Source of the DNA: Monarcha castaneiventris obscurior
Taxonomy: Eukaryota > Chordata > Aves > Passeriformes > Monarchidae
Assembly (NCBI GenBank): GCA_026261815.1
Contig: JAMPIT010000848.1
Coordinates: 3,348,001-3,412,000, forward strand
Direction of reading: 5' to 3'
DNA length: 64,000 nt
The notes beneath the pieces are model-generated. The model did not search any database, was not told the DNA's origin, and saw only the letters and a program-made list of their open reading frames with translations. The position numbers and the translations under genes are program-made. Within the stretch, counting starts at the first letter, position 1, and each line of letters begins with the position of its first letter. Positions 1-14,400 of the stretch are shown piece by piece.

Positions 1-3000
1 GGAGAATTTAGAGCTAATTGATCAGATTCTTTTTTTCCCGGTGTTGTAAAAAGGAAGAACAATGTGTGAATAATTTGGCACAAAGCATATGGAAATCATG
101 CAAGATGTTATAATTCCTGCTTGCTCTCCCAGACCCGTGAACCAGCATTCCCTGCATTACCAGCAGTGGGTGGGGGGCTTGGGAACAGCTGAACCCTGAA
201 AATCCTGTTGGATTTGGTTAAGCACCTGAAAGGAGCAAAGGACACTTGTCAAGAATGAGGAGCAAAAGGGTTATTGGAGATGAGGCTGCTCCCATGGAGC
301 TGGGCTGTTCCCTTGCTTTCTCCCACAGGCTGGCAATGCAGGCTCCTGGGAGCTGCAGGTGGAGGGAAGTGCTGCCTCACATAGCTGGGATGTCTCTGGG
401 AGGTGTGAGAAACCCGATAGTTTCTGTTTGCTGAAGCTGCTTGTTCACCCCTTCATGGGCTTGACAAGCTTCCGGGGATACTTATATCCTACCACCTGGG
501 AAGGCTTCTCATCCCACTGGGAAGCAACAAAAAACATGCAGAAAACCAATGTGACATTAAGCAGAACTTTGCATTTAGAGAGGATGGAGAGAAATCATAT
601 CTGTAATTCCCTGACACCTCCAGAGCAGCTGTGGGTTTTGCAGGCTCACTTGCACCCCAAGAGCAATCCTGCAACCCCAGCAGGGTTAACCCAAGCTCTG
701 CTCTGCAGGGACTGTGCTGCCTGCTGCAGCTGAGCTGTTTGGTGTAAGCATCCCAGGAAACAGAAACCCTTGGCCAGCCAGGGCCAGCCCTCAGTCCCCC
801 TCTTCCCTGGCTCACTGGGACCAGCCAGTGCAGTTAAACACCATTTTTTATTTTTGTATTGCCAGCTCTACTGCTAAAACATTGAGTGCATTTAACTGAG
901 TGAATCCCCACTGCAGATGGATTGCACAGACAGTGCCCTGTCCATCTGCCAAGCTCACAGAGAAAAAGCTCTTGCAGGTATTTTCTCAATTGCTCACAAA
1001 CTCCTTCTCTCACATTTCTCTTTCTGTTTCTTTCTTGCTCCCCGAAGGTGCAGGTCTCACCCTGGCTTCAGTACTGCTGCTCTGTGGGTTTGCCTGGTGA
1101 ATTTGGGCGCTGATGAGCTGGTGCTTGGTTAAGGGAACATCAGGCAGAACAACTTGAGTAGGGGTAGAGGTTTTCCATCTGGAGGAGCTCAAAATATTTT
1201 CTGTGCTGAGAAAGAGACATGGCACGAAGCATTTTTCCTACTTCTTCCTTTATTCTGGGTCCCACCTGCCCATCACTGAGCTGTTATTTGGAGCTACAGA
1301 TGGACTTCCTTTTACTGTACAGCAAACAACAGCATTAACAGATAAGAGATTACTCAGCCTGACACTTCCCAATTTAAACTACAGCCAGGGTAAGGAGGCA
1401 AAGTGCTCTGAGCCTCTGCTGTTTGCTTCACGTCCAGTCAGTTTGTCTGTCAGTACTTCAAAGAAGCAGCTTTCAGTTCCTGGACTGGGAATACCAATCC
1501 TTCCCACCCCAAATACTGAAGGGTTTCTTTCCTTCCAAGGCTTCTGCTAGCCAGGATTTTAAAAAGTGGCATTAAATTTTGCTGTCCGGGGAAGGCACCT
1601 GTCCCAGAGTAGTTATTTTTAGCAGCAGAGCTGACATCCAATATGGTAGCCCCAGTTATAAAGTTGGCCATCATCCTCTCCCTGTGAGTTATGTTTTGCT
1701 TCAGTGTGATTAACTGTAGTGAAAAAATGAGCTTGGAGGGCATATAAACAGGAGAGCAGAAGGGTTGCTTGGAAGCATAAATCACGTAAATATTAAATGG
1801 GAAAGTACATCCGAATTGGTACTTGTTTGCTCAAAGCTGTTTAAATTAAAGGAAATATCATCCCTCCTCAAGAAAGAGAGTTCAGTGTTTCCTCCAATGA
1901 GACCTAAAAGAGCAAAGACCTAAAGTAGCGCTCTGTAGCCTGAAGCACCATCAGCACAGTGAAAGGACAGCAGGACATTTCCTGGCTCCCTCTTTGCTCT
2001 CCTCATGGGGACATGAGGAAGGATTGCGGCCATGAGACAAATGAGTTTAGGAGTCCATCTCAGCAGAAAGGTCACAGCTGGACACCCCTGTCTCCCCATT
2101 TTTGCCATCTCAGCCTCATGGCAGCAACAGAAGGGAGAATTTTCTTTCTTGCCCTGAACATGAATTTGTCTTTTAATAGCCTTGCTCTTGCTAAAAACTA
2201 ACAGTAGGGCTAGAGACCCCAACCCCAAACTGAAATTTTTGAGATTTGCAGTATTCCACTGAGTTGATGAGGAAAACAAGCTGCATTTTTCTTTTCTCAA
2301 ATTCCAGTGAAAATACAAAGGAAATATCAGTAGAAAGAAAAACTTTTTAAAGCCATTTTTCCCACAATCCAAGTGTCCTAGAGATTCATGTCATGTGCCC
2401 ATCTCCCTTTGCCCGTGAGGAAGCTACAGCTGGGGTATTCAACACCATGTGTATTTTTCTGTGGCCACACAGGGAGGTTTCCATCCCAAAGCAAGCTCCC
2501 ACTGGAATAGGTGCTGCACAGAGAACCCCTGCCCAAAGCTGTGATATTCCAAGTGTCCGGGAGCAACATGGACTTGAATTATGTCTAGCCATGAAATTTT
2601 CCCATTAGTGGCAACAGGCACCGTTTTTTGCTGGTGATGAAACCCTCAGTGACAGCACTGCACGCTGCTGGACGGCTGGGTTTGCTCAAGGAAATGCTTA
2701 TTTATTCACCTGTGAAACAAATGACTGTTTTCTCTGGGTTGAAGTATATGCTAGGAACATGCCTCTCTGCATCTCCCTAAAGCAATATCTCATCTTCCAG
2801 CTATGATTCAACGCTTCCCTAAGTGTGCTGGCAGCACTCAGTCTGAAAGGTGATATTGCACCAGGTTTTCCAGTTCCTCACCTGACCAGCGTCATTCACA
2901 TCTCTCCACCACCATCAGGGCTCTGAATAATGTTCTCTGCTGAATGCTCACATAATTTTTCATTAGCCGCTTCTGTTGGCTTCGTGTCCTTTTTGTACAC

Positions 3001-5079
3001 ATAACCAAAATGCATTAACAGTTTCCAGTAGGTCCATTAGGATTTTCTCCCCAGTCTCCCTGGCAAACACGAGAGTATTATCACAGGCTCAGATTTAGTT
3101 AACCCCTCCACATGCTGAGCATTTTTCCTCCTTCACTGCCTTCCATGTTTCCTCTTGCTTACCCTGCTGAGTTTTCTTTTTAGTAATTATTAGTAGGGCC
3201 ATTTTTTTTTTTTTCTTCTTGAATGCCACAAAATGAAAATGCATAGTTTGGGGCTTGTTTTAATTAGGCACTTTTATATAAAATCTGGTATTGCATCTTT
3301 GTATAGAACCTGCTTCAAAGAAAACAAGAAAGAATGTTGGACTGCTCTTTTTAAGTTCTAAGTTTTTCACTGGCTTTACCCATTTGTAGATTAATTGATG
3401 TTAAACTGGGTATGAACTTGGTCTGTAATATTTTAAAATACTAAAAATTAATCAAATTATTCCAAGAAAGCAACTCATCAAAATCTGCTCAGGAAGACAT
3501 CAGGCAGGGATAGGCAGGGTTTGTTTCTCTATTACTTCAGTCCAGTCAGGGTTTAACACTGACTCAGGTATGGATTGAAGTATGCAGCACATCTGACTAA
3601 AGCAGCCCAAGCTCCCCCAGCAGCTGGCTGTGAGCTGTGTTTAACAGAGTGGCACTTGGGATCACTTGCACTGTGCTGTCCCAGGCACAGCAGTGTCCCA
3701 GCCCCACGCAGTGACAGCCACACCAAAGCCTGCACCCATAAAATCCTCCGGTGTTTGCCTTGAAAGTGCTCCAGCCCTCCATTCGTGTTGCCTCCTGTTT
3801 CAAGGCTGGGGGAGATGCGTTCCAACTGCTGTGCCTCGGGCTCGTGAAATATTAGATGGTGAAGCTAAATGCGTGTTTATTTTAACAATAACAGCTTTGC
3901 ATGAGGGGAACCCCTGAAGGACTCGTTCAGCAGGGCTGTGAGTGGCTGTAGCTGTGGAGCAAGGGAAGAGCAGAGCCAAGCCCAGGCTCAGAGCACAGCC
4001 CAGGCTCAGCTGTGCTCATGGGGGAGGGATTGGCACTGCCCAGTCAGTGCCAGCAGTGCCATGTCCTGCTTTCTAAACCCAGCCACGTCCTCTCCAGCAC
4101 CTTGTCGGTGCCAGTGGCACTGGATGCCAGTGTTTCCCATTTTCTTTTTTTCAGCTTAACAAATTACAAACTCTGCCCTTGGTTGTTCCCTATCCTCAGT
4201 CCGAGCATGCAGAGAGATGCTCGTGCAGATCCACATCTCAGCCTGAGATTTCAAACTCACCCAGCAGCCCATGGCTTTCAGAGCTTTGATTGAGTTTGGA
4301 CTCCTCTCTTATTTTCATTACTTAACCCAGAGCGTTACAGCCGAACCTCAGAGCCAGCCTCACAAGGCACCCCAGGTTATTTTTGGTCAACCCAGCCTGT
4401 GAGAGGAGGTTTAAATTTTTACTTGGAGAAGGGAAAATTTCCAAAAGAAATGGAGGTCAGATTTGCTGTGCAGGAACATCCAAAAAACTTGGACATCTCT
4501 CTGGAGTTTATCTAGCCCAAAAAACCTGTCCTCTAACCTGGAAAGTGAGTGATCCCAAATGCCAGCTGGATTAGGAGCAAGAATACTCTCTTGGGTGGTG
4601 TATTTTTGGCCGAAGTCAGCAGCCACAAGCCCAAAGGTGATCATTTTATCACCTCATAAAAATTTTGGTGTGAGCCAAGGCTCTGAACAGAGGCAATATT
4701 TCATGATTTCCTCAAATGGAAAAAGCTAGAGGGACACAGTTGTTCCCATGAGCTGACCTCCTGAGGGCCAGGGGAGCAGCTCTGGGCACCATGTGCCACC
4801 AGTGACGGGGACACAGTGGTGACTGCAATGGGGAATGGATGCAGGGCTGCAAAACTGCTGCAAGAAAGGGCAAAGGTTTGGATTTGGGCAAGGTGGGAAG
4901 AGGAAGGGAGAGCTGCAGGGGACAGTGAGGAGCACAGGGTGGTGATGTCCCTGATAATTGTCCTCTAACCTGTTGTGGGGGGCATAAAGAGGCAGATAAC
5001 GGTTCATTGTCTATGTCCCTAGGGAAAGAAAGAGAAGTCATTGATCTAAGTCATGGCAGATAGATTCTGGAGAACTGAC
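1..5079. other. Upstream non-coding desert, segment 1
   Basis: No exon, RNA gene or intact repeat is recognisable. Every open frame is short, overlaps others on both strands and lacks any domain I know. The sequence is of mixed composition with a run of T near 3201-3214 and some AT-rich stretches (about 3180-3480). Short spliced exons of a long non-coding RNA cannot be excluded by reading alone. Confidence 0.6.
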
Positions 5080-5165
5080 ACCAGTTAAAGGTTTGGAATA
5101 ATCTGCCTGTGGAAGGTGTCTGTTCTTTTACAGTGAGTTTTTAAAGAAAGTCTTTCCAAAAGGGA
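5080..5165 (+). mobile_element. Possible worn CR1-type LINE 3' fragment
   Basis: The stretch around 5090-5115 (TTTGGAATAATCTGCCTGTG) followed by TTTTTAAAGAAAG resembles the CR1 3' region, in which a 'tggaacaggctgcc...' block precedes a 'gaggtgtttaaa' block. The match is short and degraded, so this is a weak call. CR1 is the dominant LINE family of birds and other sauropsids. No target-site duplication or terminal octamer repeat is visible. Confidence 0.3.
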
Positions 5166-5539
5166 CACAGCTTTGTCCTGCAGTGAGGGCAATGCTGAGC
5201 CTTCTGCTCCCCAGCCCAGGAAAGAAGGAAGGAAATGGGGATATTTCTTCCTCCCAGAGGCCAAGGTGGAAATAGACCATCATGACTATCCAGGTAGGAC
5301 AGAATCCTTTTTCCCTGCTGTATCTCATTCAGTTTCTTTGTGTTTATTTTTCAGCATGCAGGTAAGAGCTTTGGCCTCTGTTCTACCAAGAAACAGAGAA
5401 AATATTTTACTGGGCTGAATTTGCATCTTTTACTAATCCCTTCTATTTGAATCCTTTCTTCCTTGGAGAGACTAAAGTTGGAGTGTGGGACCACCATCTG
5501 CAAATTATTATTTTATTAACTGGGCTGTAAATATTTTTT

Positions 5540-6010
5540 TTTTGCTAGAAACCTGCAGATCCTTCTTGATCTCAGCTCACCTTGCCCCCACCCAGGAGGA
5601 CTGAGTGCCACATGAATAATACAGCACTGCAAACGGGGCAGGATCAGAGACTGCAATAAGAGCGTAATCTAAGTAAAAACACTGGATCTGTCTGTTTATG
5701 GATCTAATAAATTATGTTGGAATTGTGAGGTTATAAATCCAAGCTGTCCAGTAAACCCAACAACTAATTTGTCAGTCGCTCGTCTAGCAATCTGACTCTC
5801 CCTTGCAATTGCTCACCATGCAGATAACAAGGTGCCTTACAAATCTCTTGGTTAAATGTCATTTGTTTCAGTGCCATAACATGCTATGGATCATTGCTCA
5901 CACACAGTAACCCAATTATATTAACCTGTGCAGCAATATGGAGTAATGACATGACATTAATGCGAGCACTTCAGAGCTTTCCAACAATTTGGTCCTTCCT
6001 CCAAAGGGGT
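5540..6010. promoter_or_regulatory. Candidate conserved non-coding element (distal enhancer-like)
   Basis: This block is free of simple repeats and has the balanced but AT-leaning texture typical of vertebrate conserved enhancers. It carries dense homeodomain-type cores (TAATAAATTATG near 5705, CAATTATATTAAC near 5914, CATTAATG near 5954). At 5820-5833 a GATA core runs directly into a SOX-like core (CAGATAACAAGG). It lies about 32 kb upstream of the MAFB promoter, with no other gene in between. Conservation is inferred from texture only. Confidence 0.35.
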
Positions 6011-8357
6011 TTTTCTCCTTGAGCATCTTTCTCCTTCTTTCCTCCCTTCCCAATGTTTAGAGGCAGAACAACATATCTACCCAAACACATCTAAAATCAT
6101 CATCATTTCCCAAATAGCTGGAGCTCATCCACAGCTTGGAACGTGGGTCTGAGCTGTGTTTCTTGTTGGAAACTCTCCAAATTCTAAGTGTCGCTGTTCC
6201 TTAGGCTCCGACTTCTCTTTGGCATTTTTATAAGAATACCTTAGAAACACAACCCCTTACACTCTGTCTGTGTTGATCACGTGTTCCCACAGTAGTGGGG
6301 GAAAACAGCACTTTTAAAATACCCACATGAAAAAACCCAAGCCTGTGGAAAGATGAAGCTGTTGTTATTTTCCAGTGTTGGAGGGAAAGCTGGCTAAACC
6401 CACCAGCAAGTGCCTTGGCTGATCTGCCTTCTGTTTGCACTGCTGCAAGAGACACTGAGTAACAACACCGAGACAACAAGATAAACTTGACAAAATCATG
6501 TTGTTCAGGCACCCTGGCTTCCGCATGAGGGCATAAAATTAGTGAAGGAGGCTATTTTATAGTAATAAACAGAATTCTATTTGTTTTTTGAGAGAAGGCA
6601 AATGGATTTTGAAGTGTGCCTTCATTCTTATTGCTGAGAGAAAAAGCCTACTGTCTCATTTCCCTGGCTGTCACTGAAAAAATCTCCAGAGTGCTGTAGA
6701 GAGGGTACAAGAGGGTAACCAGCCAGTTTGGAGAGGGCTGCAGGTCCGAGGGAAAGACGTGAAGGATTTATAGCTCTGCCTCATGGCTGTAGCTGTTTTC
6801 CATCATTACAGTGCATGGGGGGGAGGAGAGGGGACAGATGCTGATCCTTTGGTGACCCTTTACTCTCCAGCTGGTGTCAGCACAAGTGGAGTAACATGGC
6901 CACAACAGTCTGGGCTCAGAATTTGTCCCCGTGTTTCTGTGTATTTATGGCTTTTTTTGGCTTCTGCAGGGAAGGCAAGTAACCCCATCGTAAGCACTGG
7001 GCTAAACTTGCTGATATCAGCTAAACTCAGCTTCTTTCTCTAGGAAGTGTTTCAGTTAGTAAAGAAATGAAGAGGCTCATCTATGACAAATCTTACCTGA
7101 CACAAACATATTTTGATCAGCCCAACACAATCCCTAACAGGCGCATCTAAATATTATGAAGAAATGTGTGGTGATCAGCTCCAAATACAGGCCCTGAAAT
7201 GTACACTGGCTAAATTCTTTCCATTGTGCTGTTAAATGCATCCAGCTGTCCATACCTTAAAGTTAAATATACTGTACTATAAAGCTGAACTGAGAGTGGA
7301 AACTATTAAAATAAACCCAGCTATTTCCCCGTTTCCCCACTCCCTCCCAATCAAGTATATTTTAGTTGGGGAAGGAGGAGAGTTATAACAACAATTATTT
7401 GATGTGGTGCATGGCAGTGTCAGGCAGTGAGGGGGGAATGTGGGAGGGAATGGAAGCAGCCCCAATCTGATGGGCAAGGAAAAATGGGAATGAATATTCT
7501 GGGTGACTTCAGAGGGGACAAAGGATTCTCCTTAAGAGAAGCAAGCAAAACCCTGCCTGGCTGAGTTTGCCATGCATAAAAAAGATAGATGGGAAAAGGC
7601 AAAGAGAGAGAGGGATGTGGTCATGGATGAAGGGGGAGGTTGTAGAGAGCCATGATCATCTATCTCATAAAAGAACAAAATGGTTTTTATCTTTCAAAAG
7701 AGCTTTGGGGTCTATGGGTTGCAAAGTGTGTCCTAATAACTGATTTTATTTGGCTTTTTATTTATCATTATTTTGTCATTATCTGCTATGGAAAAAGCAG
7801 AGATACAACAGCAAGAATGTAAACAGGAATGATCTTCAGTTCTTACAGACAGTGCAGGTTCCTGTCTCATGTCCCAGGATTAAAATATCAAACTTCAAAC
7901 TCTTTTATCCAGTACCTTGAGCAAGAGGAACATGGTAGAAAAGCAATAGCCTATGAAAAATTAGCTTTTTCAAACTAACTTTCACCCCATTTTTCTAAGG
8001 AATGAGGCTTGTCTTGTCTGTCTGATATGCAATTTCCACAAATTTTTCCTATTTTGGTTTTTTGGTCAGCAGAAGACAGATACCAAACCCAGTGCTCCTG
8101 CTGAGGGAAAGGCAATTACAGCTCAGTCCTGCCTATTTTGAGGGGTTGCAGCCACGTGACCTGTTGGGCCACTTTCCCATCCCAAGAGCCAAAGGATGCA
8201 GGAGGAATGGCTGCAAGGCAGATCAAGCCAAACCCCAATATATTGCATCTCCTTTTGCCACTGTTTTGCTTCAAGCAATCCCCTCTCCGAGCAGGGAAAT
8301 ACCTCCTGGCCACTCTGCCACTGCAGGGCCACAGAGGTGCCCAGCCTGTGGAAGCCC

Positions 8358-8375
8358 TGGCAGCCAGAGGGCAAG
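8358..8375 (+). promoter_or_regulatory. CTCF-like motif
   Basis: The 18 bases TGGCAGCCAGAGGGCAAG fit the CTCF core pattern (TGGC, two variable bases, CCAG, R, GGGC, R) at nearly every fixed position. If bound, it would point toward MAFB, which fits a loop anchor at the edge of a gene desert. This is one motif judged by eye; matches of this quality also occur by chance in a window of this size. Confidence 0.35.
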
Positions 8376-11324
8376 TCTTGTTCTCCAAATACTAACCCAT
8401 TCCTGAGCACTCCACAGGACACTCCACTGGACACTGGTGCTCCATTTCATGGTAAGTTTGACAGATATTTAATTATGTGTGATCCTGTTGTCTAACATGC
8501 TTCTTTGGAAATACAAAAGGAAACAAATCTGGACAGCAGAGATGAGAAATGTGGCTGTGAGCAGCAGCGTGGACTGGTGACATTGTCCTTAAAGTGATTT
8601 TCCCCTTCCCGTATGTGAGTGTGTGTTTACGCTAAATTATTGCCTGGATGAGATGAGGCTTCAGGTTTAAACACCCTGGCCAAGCAAGACCAAATCAGTT
8701 TTGTCCTCCTGTCCCTCTATGTGAGTAAAAAATGTTAAACTAAAAAAGAAAGAAAAAGGAAGCTGTTTCAGCATCACTTTTCCAACTCTCCAGATGCTGC
8801 TCTATGATGGGTTTGAGATTTATGGCACTGTAGTGCAAACACTGACTGCATCATTCCTGTTTGCTGTGTTGGATGCAGCGAGGGCATCAGGACACCATCA
8901 GCCAGGGCATTTACACCTTGTTAGGGCTGGGAACCATATGCCTTCATATGCTTCATCTTACTGAACATTGTAGATCCAAAAACATGAAATTCAGAGGTGG
9001 AAGTGCAGCTTTGCTCTATTCTTATTGACTCGCATGGAAATTGTCTTTGTTTCCTTTTGTTCTGGTCAGAAAATTCCAGAGATGTTTCTCTAAATATGAA
9101 CTTCTGCCAGAAAAAATTCCTATCTATAAACAACTTTATGCATCCTGAGAACATCCATTTCAACAGCTATTTTCAGATTATAAACAGATCTCGGTTGAAG
9201 TGGTCTTCACTTTGAAGGAGGATGAAAATAATGTCAGGGTTGGCTGTCAGTAGGACAAGAAGATCTAGGTTTAATATTCAGCAAGCAAGAATTAGGTGAA
9301 ACCCTAAGAACAAGAACTGAGTGCTTCATTCAGTGCAGTTGGGTTCAAGCCTTCGTTGGTTCTTCATGCACAAAGGACATGTGATTCTGTTTCCTGCTCT
9401 GCTCACGTCTGACAACGAGGTGTTTTTCCTGTTCCATTAAGTAATCCACTTAGTCCCCAGATATTTAATGCTGTGCAACTATCTTGTTGCTGTTTGTCCT
9501 CTTGGCAGCTCGGGCAGCAGCACTGCATATCTGAACCCTTGAGCATGTCGGTGTGGGGGCCCACTCTCGAATGCTGTGAAGGTCAGGGCCTCACAAGGTG
9601 TCAGTGACGAAGAGGGGACTGTGGAGAAACCTTCTGGGGTGAGGAGAGGGATGGATGAGCCAGCTGCCCATAGGGATGCACAGATTGGCACAGAGAGCAC
9701 CTCGGCTGCTGAGATTTTGCCAAAAAGGAAAGGAAGGTGGAGGGAGATGTTTCTGATAGGAGATGTCCAGCTTATCTCATTGACACTTTGCTTTGGCATT
9801 TTTTAAAATAGCTGTTCCTCTGTCACACTCATTTGGGGTGCACAGCAATAGCAAAATCAAGTCATGTCAAAATGTCCTAGGATCACACCAGCAACAGCTT
9901 TCGTAGCTCCGATGGCCTCAAACCCTTCTCTCATGTCATGCATTTGTGATGGGAGTGCAATGTGCTATTTGCCAAGTGTCAACTTTCAGGAGTGTTTGGT
10001 ATCAGCCTACAACTATCAAAAGGCAAATTAAAGGTGAACTGGAGCAATCTGTGCAGTGGAGAGTGTAAATGTGGGAGATAAGAGGGTTTTGATGCCAATC
10101 CAAGTTGCTTCCACTCTCTCTCCTTACTCCCTGGTTTTTATATATGTACAAAAGCTTTTCAAAAGCCATTTCTATTGCTATCTCGTTATCAGCTCTACAT
10201 TTTCCCCCCACTTGCCCACAGAGTCCCCTGCACACTTTATTTGGTTCTTTCCATAGGAGAGGTCTTTGTTTTAAAATAAATGAACACACTTTGCACTTCC
10301 ACAGCTGGTTTTGATCCAATGATTTCCAACAGCTTCATGGAGGGGCTTTCAGCACCTTAGAGAGATGAGAAATTCACTCTTTTACAGCCCAGGGCCCAGT
10401 GTCCTGGGGGAGTCATCACAACCTTCCATGCTAGGTAGGCACTTGCACCTGTGAACACAGAATTTTACTCCGGCTTTGAAGCATTTTGCTCTCTTCCTGC
10501 AGAGCTGGGCTGGGGAGTGGGGAACCAGGTCTTTAGCAGCTCAGGGACATGAAAGGATGTGCCTTGATGTGCAGCAGCTCAGAGGCAGCCTGGAGGAGTC
10601 CCCAGCTCCTCCATCACTCTGTTCTGTCCCTGCCAGGAAATCTCCCCTTTTCATTTCCCACCCATCCGTGTCAGATGGAGGAAGAACAAAACAGTGCCCA
10701 TGCCACCCGTGCTACGCTGGGTTTTTAAGTGTATGAGGAGGGTTGGTGACTGATTCCCATGGAAAATATGTTGTAAATGGACATTAAATGCTCCCTGGCT
10801 CCGCTGACAGCCTCCTACCTGGGTGGGTTAATGGCCTTAGAGCCTTTCCTTTCCCAAGCTTGATGCAATTGTTTTTTAAAAGCTTCATAGCCCACCCCAT
10901 GACAATCTTTCACCAGCTTTAACATCCTTTTTGGTTCAGGTCTCACAGCATTTGCTAGACTTAAGTAACTTGACAGAGTGAGGATTGCTGGCCTTTGCTC
11001 AGGCAGCAGGTAAATAAAAGCCTGGCTCCTTTTGCTGTGCTCCGAGTAAAATGATGCATTGACAGAGGGCACAATGCATATTCACCTCCATTCATCCCTC
11101 CTGCTACTCATTTCCTTCCGAAGGCGAGGATGCCCCTGTGCATTCCCTGCTGAGGACACGACCTGTCGGGGGGTGTGCAGGTAAATGGTGTGAGGAGGGG
11201 CAACTGGAGCAGGGGCCATTGGCAGGACTCACAGCAGGGCTTCAGAAAGGCTCACAACGTAGACAGCACTGGCTTTTCCCAGACCTGCTGCTGCCCTTCA
11301 GATCACCTTGGAACAAATATGTAC

Positions 11325-11415
11325 CTGTCCTTCCTGCTCCTATTCCAATTCCTGATCCTGTTCCTATTCCCACACAAATACCTGCATGCCCTGTTTCCCT
11401 TCCCATTCCCAATTT
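11325..11415 (+). repeat. Degenerate CCTATTCC low-complexity tract
   Basis: Repeated words of the type CCTATTCC, CCAATTCC, CCTGTTCC and CCCATTCCC follow one another for about 90 bp, broken by a short non-repeat piece near 11372-11390. It is a pyrimidine-rich, imperfect hexamer-to-octamer tract with no coding value. Confidence 0.5.
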
Positions 11416-14400
11416 GCATAGTTGCTAATTTACAGGGTGAATTTCTACAATTCAAAAAATTACCTGAGGGCCCAGGCAAAGCCACAGGTGATATTTGCAG
11501 ATGGATGTAGTAAAGCCCTGCAGACTTTGTGCCCATCTGAAACCAAACACTTCCAGACTGGATTTTGGGGGACTCCATGGGATGGCCATGAGCAGTCTGA
11601 GATACCCCACACTGACCCTGGTGAACTCCTCAGCTGGCAAAGACAGGCTGCTTGCAAAATGGTTTAATTTTTTTTTTTTTTTGCCAGTGCAGCTTCTGAT
11701 GCCTCAGTGGAGGTCAACATTTGTAAGGAGTCAAAATCTCTGATGTACTTAACTCTGCAGGCAGACCACTGCTGCCTACTGACAAAGCATTTCTAAGAAA
11801 GATTAGGGTTTTGGTACTGTTTAATTAGGGAACCAGGGAGAATTAGAGGTGTGACTGCATCCAGGAGCTGCAAGAGAGCCCTCTCTTGTCTCTAATGTGG
11901 GAACAATTTCAGAGGATTTTGTCTTGAATGTGGATTCAGAAGTCAGTCCCAAAACAACAATTATAGATCTGTTCACGACAACAGATAAACTGGGAGATAA
12001 AGAGATTTGTAAGAGCTGTTTTTACCTGCAGCGGCACTATCCAGGGAGAAGTTGCTCTGTCCATAAACATTCATCTTGCAGTCCAGACCCACCAGCCAAG
12101 TCCACAGCTGGATTTGTTGCCCTGACTCCAGCACAGCTCCTCTGGCTGCCCCCAGTGCCAGGCACAGTGAGCAGAGCACACTCAGCAGCTGTTCAGCTCT
12201 CGGGTGTTCAAATGCTCTGAGCAACTATCAAACCCTCTGGTTTATCACTGGTTTGTGACTGAATTGCAAACCCATTTTTATCCCATTTAAAGTCACTCTT
12301 GTGTCTTTTAAACAGTAAGTCACCTCTGCAAAGCCCTATTCTGGGCCCTATATGAGGGGATCAAGAGAGAAAGAAGAAAGATACTGCCACTTCAGGGGAA
12401 AAAAATCCTAAAATAAATCCCAAACTGATCCAATTGGCTGGGGAGCAGATTCCTGCTGTCCACCTACACAAGCTTCCTTCCCCTGACGGATTGATTTTGC
12501 CTATCTACTGATTCTGTGGATGTTTTTGCAAAAAACCAAAGGGAAGCAACCTACAAAAAGAGCTGCTGTCACCAGGAAGTTAGTCATTAACAGCCAAATG
12601 TCTCCCAGATAAGACAGAGATGCTGCAGCCTCTCCGAAGCTTGCATGTCATTAGAGGAGGATGTTGTGATGTGACAGACACAGGGATTTAAGACAGATCT
12701 TTTCCTTGCCCAGGGTCCCCTGTGCTTCTGCGGTGTTTATATGGGATCACTGAGCTATATCAAGCATTCAGTATGAAATGCATGAAGTACGATCCACATG
12801 CATCACCCGTCAAGAAAGATTAACTTTTCACTGCACAGCAGCACAGCAATACTCCCAGGGCAAAGAAGGACTGCCCAGACAGAAATCTTTCTTTTTCTCC
12901 CTCATTCTTCTCATTAAAACTGTGGCTGGCTGATGAAAAAGGCTTACCTAGCACAGAAATGAATGACCAGGAGCTAATTTGCTTCAAGGATCGACTCTGT
13001 TGCAGTTCTAGACAGAACAATGGTTTGACAGCACCTTAAAAGTGCTTAAACCACTTTGCTGAATCAAGTCTGAGTCCAGAATTAGATTAAAAACATAACT
13101 GACCTGGAATTTAATGTCAATTGTTTTATACTGTAGCAGCCCTTGAATGGATAAGCAAAATGTCCCATCTCTTTGCCCCCCTAAAAAGGTGTCCGAGCCA
13201 GTGGCAACCTCGTGATTTAACCATCAAGGAGGTCAGGATTTCCCTTGGGCCCTGGATTTCAGCTGTAAACAGGTTTGCCACTGTGGTCCTTGAGGAAATA
13301 AATTGGTTAGCTCCAGGTCCACAGGTGGGTTTGGTGTCCATCACTGTGCTCACAGCAATAGAGGTCCAGCTCCTAATGCTGCTGTGAGCGTGGGGATGGA
13401 CAGCAAGCCCTGCTGTGGAGCTGGAGTTCTCCCCAGTGTGTCCTGGGGAAGAGCTGAATCTCGTGATCTCACCGTGTCCCACAGCATCCCCACCATCCCC
13501 TACTGACCCCACTGGGTGTGTTTAGGCAGTTCAGGCAGGGTTAGTCTGAAGAGGCTCTCACATTCTTTCTCCTGGGCCATCACCCCTGAGGAAGTGCTAA
13601 GCCTCCACTCAACAGCAGAGTTTTGCTCTGTGTTTTAGCAGAGGAGGATGGTCCGGTGAGCGCCGCTGCTCTGCTCAGCACTGCACATCACCTCCTTGTT
13701 TGAAACGAGTCAGGCAGCACCCATGAAATGAAAGTGCTTCAAACAGCCTGGAAAGGATAGACTCACATGGCTGATTGTTGAGAGTGCTCCAGGAGAAACC
13801 AGCAGCTCCCTCTTCAGAAACACAAGCAAGGCTTGCAGTGGCAATCAGGTGCTGGCTCCTACTCTGGCAGAGAATGACTCGACTTCAGTGGCTCTGGAGT
13901 GCAGAGAAGTGGCTGCTGAGTCTACATGGCTGCAGTGGACACAAACAAGGAGAAACCACTCACAGCAAAAAGTTGTTTTGCTGTCTCTGGGCCTGGATTT
14001 CTCAGAGGAGCCCAGTAAGACGCTTAGACGTGTTTTTCTCAGCACAAGAGCCGTGGTTATACCTCCTGTGTGTCTCAAATAATGTAACCACAGCACGTTA
14101 ATGAAACTAGACCTAAGAGTGTACCCAACAATCAATATCAGAATGCACCAATATTATGCACCACAGACCTCACACTCCTATTTTATATGTTTGTTTCCAT
14201 TTTTCAGGACCATTTTCTTACACAGAACACTCAAGTGGAATGATTAACTTCACTTTAAAACTCTAACAACACATGAAAATCCCCTTTTGGGGGATATATT
14301 AGTGACGATTTGCTGCAAGTAGCCATTAAAACAATTTAACATGTGGCATTTCAGAGAAGAGCTAAAAGACAAGAGCCCTGAGTTCAAAGACTGAGCTGGT

